Below are positions 58,649 through 64,000 of a stretch of DNA of 64,000 nucleotides, in pieces. Within the stretch, counting starts at the first letter, position 1. The number at the start of each line of letters is the position of its first letter. Location of the stretch: positions 1-64,000 of the forward strand of contig CACFAI010000001.1 in NCBI GenBank assembly GCA_902564265.1, read 5' to 3'. The translations under genes were made by a program, and so were the position numbers. This DNA is from an uncultured Pelagibacteraceae bacterium. GTDB lineage: Bacteria; Pseudomonadota; Alphaproteobacteria; Pelagibacterales; Pelagibacteraceae. A model generated the notes under the pieces. The model did not search any database and was not told the origin of the DNA. It saw only the letters and a program-made list of their open reading frames with translations.

Positions 58649-58878
58649 TAATTTTCCTTTGTCTTTAATGCTAGAGCATGAAGTTCATTTCCCATTTTTC
58701 CTTTAAGAGCATCATAAACCATTTTATGTTGTTGTACTTTATTCTTACCTTTAAATTGAGAAGAAGTCACTGTGGCGGAATAGTGATTACCATCACCAGC
58801 TAAATCTTGTATATTAATAGATGCATCTGGTAGTGCTTCTTTAATCATTTTTTCAATTTCTTTCAAATCCATTGCCAT
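58648..58878 (-). CDS. bolA: BolA family protein
   Basis: A 76-residue BolA/IbaG-type protein. LPDASINIQDLAGDGNHYSATVTSSQFKGKNKVQQHKMVYDAL contains the conserved BolA core with the C-terminal histidine used for cluster binding with glutaredoxin. It starts 2 nt after purL and overlaps grxD by 1 nt, forming the tail of the purine operon. Confidence 0.88.
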   Translation of the reverse strand: MAMDLKEIEKMIKEALPDASINIQDLAGDGNHYSATVTSSQFKGKNKVQQHKMVYDALKGKMGNELHALALKTKEN

Positions 58879-58880
58879 AA

Positions 58881-61070
58881 TTAACTCATATATTTATATA
58901 ACCAACCTTTATAAAATTCTGTAACCTTGTCCACTGTAAAAGTTGGCTCATCATTAATTATAATCTCTTTGTCTGTTGTTTCTCCTAATAAATCAAAATG
59001 CACAGAGTTTTTCTTAAGAATACTTTCTACTTTTTTTAGGTTATTTTTGTCTACCTCAATAATATATCTGCCTTGATCCTCAGAAAAAAAGTATTGATAA
59101 ATATTTGTTAAATTCTTGAATTTATAAAATTTAATTCCCTTACTGCCTTCTATACACATCTTTAAGGCACCAATCACTATTCCACCTAGAGATACGTCGT
59201 GGACTGATAAGGCTAATTTTTCTTTAATAATTTTAAGAATTGTTTCTCCATTATTTTTTTCATTAAATAAATTTATTTCAGGCGGTGGTCCTTTTTTTTC
59301 ATTTAAAATTACATTTGCAAAGATACTTTGATCTAAATTTCCTTCTGTTTTTCCAATGATTAAAACTAAGTTCCCTTTTGATTTAAACCTCATAGTCATT
59401 AAATCTTTATAGTCTTTTATTAAGCCTACTCCTCCAATTGTTGGGGTAGGTTTAATACCTTTATCTTTTGTTTCGTTGTAAAAAGATACGTTTCCTGAAA
59501 CGACAGGAAAATTTAAGTATTTACTTGCTTCATTAATGCCATCAATGCATTCAACAAATTCTCCCATATTTTCTTTTTTTTCTGGGTTTCCAAAATTTAA
59601 GCAATTTGTTATTGCTATAGGTTCAGCGCCAACTGAAACTAAATTTCTCCAAGCTTCACATACCACTTGTTTTCCACCAGTGAATGGATGCGCATGACAA
59701 TAAGATGCAGATGAGTCAACTGATGAAGCTATTGCTTTTTTAGTACCATGCACTCTTACAACTCCTGCATCACCACCAGGCTTCTGAATTGTATCTCCCA
59801 TAACAGTATGATCATATTGTTCCCATATCCATTGCTTAGAACAAATATTTGGGTGAGAAATCATTTTTTTTATGACATCATTAAATTTTAATTTTTTAAA
59901 ATCATTATTAGAAAATTTAATTTTTTGAGGAAGTTTAGTTTTTTTCCAAGGCCTATCATACATAGGAGCTTCATTTGCCAAAAATTTAATTGGCACATTT
60001 GCTACTTTTTCTTTTTCAAAATAAAGTTCAATATTTTTGGAGTTAGTTGTTTGGCCAATTACTGCAAAATCTAAATTCCATTTATCAAATATTTTTTTTG
60101 CACTATCCTCCTTACCGTTTTCCAAAACTATTAACATTCTTTCTTGGCTTTCAGATAACATAATTTCATAAGGTGTCATTTTTTCTTCTCTACATGGAAC
60201 TTTATCTAAATGTAATTCAATTCCTAAATTTCCTTTTGATGCCATTTCAATACTTGATGAAGTTAATCCTGCTGCACCCATATCTTGAATTGCAATAATA
60301 GATTTGTCAGACATTAATTCTAAACAAGCTTCTAAAAGAAGTTTTTCAGTAAAAGGATCTCCAACTTGAACAGTTGGTTTTTTTTCCTCTATTTTGTCAT
60401 CAAATATTGCTGATGCCATGCTTGCACCATGAATACCATCTCTTCCAGTTTTTGATCCAACGTATATAACTGGTTTGTTTAATCCTGCAGCTTTTGAATA
60501 GAAAATTTTATTTTTATTTACTAAACCTAATGTCATTGCATTTACTAAAATATTTCCATTATAGGATTGATCAAAGCAAGTTTGGCCAGCTATAGTTGGG
60601 ACACCAATACAATTTCCATATCCTCCAATTCCTTTAACGACACCTCTTAACAAATTTTTAGTTTTTTTGTGTTGTGTTGAACCGAAATGAATTGAATTTA
60701 AGTTTGCGATTGGTCTTGCGCCCATTGTAAAAACATCTCTCATTATTCCACCAACACCTGTTGCTGCACCTTGATAAGGTTCTATAAATGAGGGATGATT
60801 ATGACTTTCAATTTTAAAAACTATTGCATCGTCATCTCCAATATCAATGACACCAGCATTTTCACCCGGACCCTGAATCACCTTTTTTCCCTTAGTGTTT
60901 AATTTTTTCAAATGTAATCTTGAAGATTTGTATGAGCAATGTTCATTCCACATTGCTGAAAAAATACCTAACTCTGTTATATTTGGTATACGTTTTAATA
61001 AATCACAAATTTTTTTATATTCATCTGGTTTTAAACCATGATCTACTGCAATTTTTTCATTTACTTCCAT
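58881..61070 (-). CDS. purL: Phosphoribosylformylglycinamidine synthase, large subunit
   Basis: Synthetase component that converts FGAR to FGAM with PurQ and PurS. The 729 residues are the small-PurL type. MWNEHCSYKSSR, GPGENAGVIDIGDDDAIVFKIESHNHPS and GAATGVGGIMRDVFTMGARPIA are family signatures. Its start shares 1 nt with the purQ stop. The presence of separate purS and purQ genes confirms the three-subunit form. Confidence 0.95.
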   Translation of the reverse strand: MEVNEKIAVDHGLKPDEYKKICDLLKRIPNITELGIFSAMWNEHCSYKSSRLHLKKLNTKGKKVIQGPGENAGVIDIGDDDAIVFKIESHNHPSFIEPYQGAATGVGGIMRDVFTMGARPIANLNSIHFGSTQHKKTKNLLRGVVKGIGGYGNCIGVPTIAGQTCFDQSYNGNILVNAMTLGLVNKNKIFYSKAAGLNKPVIYVGSKTGRDGIHGASMASAIFDDKIEEKKPTVQVGDPFTEKLLLEACLELMSDKSIIAIQDMGAAGLTSSSIEMASKGNLGIELHLDKVPCREEKMTPYEIMLSESQERMLIVLENGKEDSAKKIFDKWNLDFAVIGQTTNSKNIELYFEKEKVANVPIKFLANEAPMYDRPWKKTKLPQKIKFSNNDFKKLKFNDVIKKMISHPNICSKQWIWEQYDHTVMGDTIQKPGGDAGVVRVHGTKKAIASSVDSSASYCHAHPFTGGKQVVCEAWRNLVSVGAEPIAITNCLNFGNPEKKENMGEFVECIDGINEASKYLNFPVVSGNVSFYNETKDKGIKPTPTIGGVGLIKDYKDLMTMRFKSKGNLVLIIGKTEGNLDQSIFANVILNEKKGPPPEINLFNEKNNGETILKIIKEKLALSVHDVSLGGIVIGALKMCIEGSKGIKFYKFKNLTNIYQYFFSEDQGRYIIEVDKNNLKKVESILKKNSVHFDLLGETTDKEIIINDEPTFTVDKVTEFYKGWLYKYMS

Positions 61071-61753
61071 TATTTCAAATTTTTTAATAAATTTTCAAAA
61101 AATATTGAGCCATCTTCACCAGATAAACTTTGATCTATCATTCGTTCTGGATGAGGCATCATTCCTAAAATATTTTTCTTTTCATTAAATATTCCAGCAA
61201 TATTTTTTATTGCACCATTCGGATTTGACTTTTCATCAATTTTTCCATCAGAGCCGCAGTAGTAAGCTGCGATTTGATTATTATCTTCTAATGACTTTAA
61301 TTCGTCTTCGGTACAAAAATAGTTACCTTCATTATGAGCAATATGAAGTTCTAAGACATCTTTATCTATATTTTCAAAAAATTTGTTTTCAATATTATTA
61401 ATTTTGACAAATATATTTTTGCAAATAAATTCAATATTTTTATTTTGTTGAAGAACCCCTTTTAGTAGACCAGTTTCTGTTAAGATTTGAAACCCATTGC
61501 AAATTCCTAAAACTAAACCTCCAGAGTTTGCAAAATTTATAACTGATTGAATAATCTTAGATTTTCCAGCTATACTTCCACACCTAAGATAGTCCCCATA
61601 AGAAAATCCACCTGGCAAGACAATTAAGTCACTTTTAGGCAATTTATCATCGTCATGCCAAACCATTTTATTTTTAAAACCAAATTTTTTTAATGCAACA
61701 TCCATATCCCTATCACAATTAGATCCTGGGAATATAATTACTGATGAATTCAT
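61070..61753 (-). CDS. purQ: Phosphoribosylformylglycinamidine synthase, glutaminase subunit
   Basis: Class I glutaminase of 227 residues that supplies ammonia to PurL. VIIFPGSNCDRDMDVAL starts the protein, PGGFSYGDYLRCGSIA and LVLGICNGFQILTE contain the catalytic cysteine, and MMPHPERM carries the catalytic His and Glu. It shares 1 nt with purS and purL on either side. Confidence 0.95.
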   Translation of the reverse strand: MNSSVIIFPGSNCDRDMDVALKKFGFKNKMVWHDDDKLPKSDLIVLPGGFSYGDYLRCGSIAGKSKIIQSVINFANSGGLVLGICNGFQILTETGLLKGVLQQNKNIEFICKNIFVKINNIENKFFENIDKDVLELHIAHNEGNYFCTEDELKSLEDNNQIAAYYCGSDGKIDEKSNPNGAIKNIAGIFNEKKNILGMMPHPERMIDQSLSGEDGSIFFENLLKNLK

Positions 61754-61986
61754 TAAATAATTTTAAAATCCTCAATGACTTGATTGGCTAGAAGCTTTTT
61801 ACATATTTCTTCTGCAGAATTTTTTGCTTTTTGTTCATCACTTTCATCAATATCGATATCAAAATATTTTCCTTGTCTAACATCTTTAACATTTGCAAAA
61901 CCCATTCCATTTAAAGTTTGTTGTATTGCTTTACCTTGAGGATCAAGAACTCCAGATTTAAGAGTAACAATTACCTTTACTTTCAT
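61753..61986 (-). CDS. purS: Phosphoribosylformylglycinamidine synthase subunit PurS
   Basis: A 77-residue structural subunit that bridges PurL and PurQ. VKVIVTLKSGVLDPQGKAIQQTLNGMGF and VRQGKYFDIDID are the PurS hallmarks. It begins directly after the purC stop codon (61986/61987) and shares 1 nt with purQ. Confidence 0.94.
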   Translation of the reverse strand: MKVKVIVTLKSGVLDPQGKAIQQTLNGMGFANVKDVRQGKYFDIDIDESDEQKAKNSAEEICKKLLANQVIEDFKII

Positions 61987-62769
61987 TTATTTTTTGTTTT
62001 TTACCGCTTTTGGTTTTTCGAAGTTAACAGCTCTTATATTGGATTGTTCGTGAAGAATGCCTAGTCTTTTTGCTACCTCTTGGTATGCATCAATTAAATT
62101 TCCTAAATTATTTCTAAATCTATCTTTATCTAACTTTTTATCAGTTTTATTGTCCCACAATCTACATGTATCTGGACTAATCTCATCTGCCAGTAATATA
62201 TCTGTTTTTCCGTTGTTCACAAATCTTCCAAACTCAACTTTAAAGTCTACAAGTTTAATACCAACCCCTCGAAACATTCCTACCATGAAATCATTTATCC
62301 TTAGCAATTGTTTATCTATTTTTTCTATTTCTTTTTTAGTTGCCCAGTTAAAAGTATAGATATGCTCTTTTGATACCAGAGGATCTCCTAACTCATCATT
62401 CTTTAAACAATATTCAATTAGCGGATCTTCTAAGATAGTGCCGTCTTCTATCCCAAGTCTTTTTGTAAGAGAGCCAGTTGCAATATTTCTAACAATAAAT
62501 TCAATCGGAATAATTTCGACGTGTTTGATGAGCTGTTCTCTCATGTTAAGTCTTTTAATTAAATGATTTTTTATACCAACTTGATCTAAATTTAATAAAA
62601 TATGTTCTGAAATTCTATTATTCAAAACACCTTTACCTTCAATTTTTGCCTTTTTTTGATTATTGAAAGCAGTTGCGTCATCTTTAAAGTGTTGAATTAC
62701 AAAGTCCTTACTTTCAGTTGCAAAAATTACTTTTGCTTTTCCCTCATAAAGTTTTTTACCTTTTTTCAT
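61987..62769 (-). CDS. purC: Phosphoribosylaminoimidazole-succinocarboxamide synthase
   Basis: SAICAR synthetase of 260 residues. LYEGKAKVIFAT, FKDDATAFNNQKKAKIEGKGVLNNRISEHI, PIEFIVRNIATGSL and LADEISPDTCRLWD are typical. It shares 1 nt with purB upstream and abuts purS downstream. The close packing through purB-purC-purS-purQ-purL indicates one mRNA. Confidence 0.95.
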   Translation of the reverse strand: MKKGKKLYEGKAKVIFATESKDFVIQHFKDDATAFNNQKKAKIEGKGVLNNRISEHILLNLDQVGIKNHLIKRLNMREQLIKHVEIIPIEFIVRNIATGSLTKRLGIEDGTILEDPLIEYCLKNDELGDPLVSKEHIYTFNWATKKEIEKIDKQLLRINDFMVGMFRGVGIKLVDFKVEFGRFVNNGKTDILLADEISPDTCRLWDNKTDKKLDKDRFRNNLGNLIDAYQEVAKRLGILHEQSNIRAVNFEKPKAVKNKK

Positions 62770-64000
62770 TATTTAAACACTCTTCTAAAAATATAATTTA
62801 CATTTTTTAAATGTTTTGAATATGTAAATACTTTTTTAATTTTTTTCTCTGGAATTAAAGATGTAATCGACTTATCTTTTTTAATCAATTCAATCAAATT
62901 AGTATTTTTGTTAAAGCTATTAATTGCATGCGTTTGAATTTTTTTATAAGCCTTTTCTCTTGAAAGACCAACTTTTGTAAGTTCTAACATCATCTCCTGT
63001 GAAAAAATTACTCCTTTAGTTATATTAAGATTTTTCATCATATTTTTCGGATAAATAATCATATTATCCACAAGATTTGTAAGTCTAAATAAAGCAAAAT
63101 CTAAAGTAATATTAGCATCAGGGCCTATATTTCTCTCTACGCTAGAGTGAGATATATCTCGCTCGTGCCAAAGAGCAATATTTTCAAGTGCAGGAATAAC
63201 ACTACTTCTCACAAGTCTTGCAAGTCCTGTTAAATTTTCACTAAGTATTGGATTTTTTTTATGAGGCATTGCGGAAGATCCTTTTTGGCCTTTTGAAAAA
63301 AATTCTTGTAACTCATAAACCTCAGATCTTTGTAAATGCCTAATCTCAGTTGCAAACCTTTCAATTGATCCAGCTATAATTCCTAAAACAGAAAAATAAT
63401 ATGCATGTCTATCTCTTGGAATAATTTGTGTTGATATTGGTTCAGGCTTCAGTTTTAATTTTTTTGATACAAAAACTTCCACTCTTGGATCTATATTAGC
63501 AAAAGTTCCAACTGCCCCAGAAATAGCACAAGTTGAAACTTCATTTATAGCATTTTCTAATCTTTTTTTATTTCTTTTAAATTCTTCATAATAAGATGCC
63601 AGCTTTAAACCAAATGTAATTGGCTCTGCATGAATACCATGACTTCTTCCAATACACGGAGTCATTTTATGCTTAAAAGCTTTTTTTTTAATTACAGATA
63701 ATAATTTCTCTAAATCTTTCATTAAAAATTTTCCTGATTGGACTAATTGAATATTAAAACTCGTATCAAGAACATCTGACGAAGTCATACCTTGATGTAG
63801 ATATCTTGCTTTAATTCCTGCTTTCTCAGTAATTGAGGTTAGAAAAGCAATTATATCATGTTTTACTTTGCCTTCGATTTGATGAATTCTTTTGACGTTA
63901 ATTTTACCTCTTCGCTTGACTACAGAGGACACACCCTTGGGTATAATTTTCAGTTTTTCCATTGCCTGAGCCGCTGCTATTTCAACATCAAGCCATATTT
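62769..64000 (-). CDS. purB: Adenylosuccinate lyase, N-terminus cut by window edge
   Basis: Catalyses two purine steps (SAICAR to AICAR, adenylosuccinate to AMP). SSAMPHKKNPILSENLTGLAR is the fumarase/lyase signature, and GMTSSDVLDTS and GRSHGIHAEPITFGLK contain active-site residues. The track starts it at 63962, but the frame stays open to the window edge and reads IWLDVEIAAAQAMEKL, which matches the usual PurB N-terminal helix. The true start is therefore beyond 64000, and roughly the first 10-25 residues are missing. Confidence 0.92.
   Translation of the reverse strand, partial: IWLDVEIAAAQAMEKLKIIPKGVSSVVKRRGKINVKRIHQIEGKVKHDIIAFLTSITEKAGIKARYLHQGMTSSDVLDTSFNIQLVQSGKFLMKDLEKLLSVIKKKAFKHKMTPCIGRSHGIHAEPITFGLKLASYYEEFKRNKKRLENAINEVSTCAISGAVGTFANIDPRVEVFVSKKLKLKPEPISTQIIPRDRHAYYFSVLGIIAGSIERFATEIRHLQRSEVYELQEFFSKGQKGSSAMPHKKNPILSENLTGLARLVRSSVIPALENIALWHERDISHSSVERNIGPDANITLDFALFRLTNLVDNMIIYPKNMMKNLNITKGVIFSQEMMLELTKVGLSREKAYKKIQTHAINSFNKNTNLIELIKKDKSITSLIPEKKIKKVFTYSKHLKNVNYIFRRVFK

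Noticed and set aside
62769-63962. Track start of purB at 63962
   Set aside because: The frame remains open to the window edge and encodes further conserved PurB residues; the internal Met is not the start.
1-64000. CRISPR array, rRNA operon, transposase, integrase or origin
   Set aside because: No regularly spaced repeats, rRNA sequence or recognisable recombinase motifs were seen anywhere in the window.

Overview
The window is strongly AT-rich and tightly packed, with many 1-4 base gene overlaps and almost no long intergenic space. Its gene content fits a streamlined marine alphaproteobacterium of the SAR11 clade (Candidatus Pelagibacter or a close relative). Supporting signs are abundant binding-protein transporters (a taurine-type ABC system and a TRAP system), one-carbon/taurine-type catabolism, a complete prpDBC methylcitrate set, and few visible regulators. 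This placement is inference from gene content and base composition; no search was run.

Layout. 1-9000: the N-terminus of a PQQ-type sugar dehydrogenase runs off the left edge, followed by a minus-strand taurine/sulfonate-type ABC operon (tauA-tauB-tauC). Divergent from it are an omega-amino acid:pyruvate aminotransferase, alanine dehydrogenase and a DMGDH/sarcosine dehydrogenase-like flavoprotein. 9000-11240: a small membrane protein, a double winged-helix regulator and a BASS-type transporter. 11247-13575: a small genomic island between a truncated copy and an intact copy of the same tRNA-Met(CAT). It carries a membrane-anchored HNH nuclease, three small unknown genes and three copies of a GGTCCAC-rich repeat. 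13600-18300 and 22800-25240: surface-polysaccharide genes (rmlB, rmlA, an RmlD-like reductase, glycosyltransferases, a TPR protein).

18300-22810 is a polyamine/MTA module: a SpeD-SpeE fusion makes spermidine plus methylthioadenosine (MTA), MtnP splits MTA, Apt salvages the adenine, and MtnA plus a class II aldolase process the sugar phosphate. 25240-31040 holds a redoxin, gamma carbonic anhydrase, a 1.6 kb two-gene cassette flanked by a short direct repeat, a PNPOx-like protein, a beta-hydroxyacid dehydrogenase and an MFS transporter. 31087-39540 holds rpoZ, cmk, a CaiB-type CoA-transferase, a TRAP transporter, dusA, two TauE/SafE paralogues and DoxX. 39545-50861 holds a phosphohexomutase, nrdAB, prpDBC, gph, a GlmU acetyltransferase half and glmS. 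50921-58313 holds a class II DAHP synthase, nadE, cysS, cimA, a DUF1989 protein, a TrmJ-like methylase and rpsD. The window ends in a minus-strand operon purB-purC-purS-purQ-purL-bolA-grxD, with purB cut by the right edge.

Non-coding highlights: intrinsic terminators directly after both solute-binding-protein genes (tauA and dctP), two NrdR-box-like sites 31 bp apart upstream of nrdA, a perfect 16-bp palindrome upstream of the aminotransferase, and two places where the 3' part of a host gene appears duplicated around a small insert (tRNA-Met and the PNPOx-like gene). I saw no rRNA, CRISPR array, transposase or integrase.
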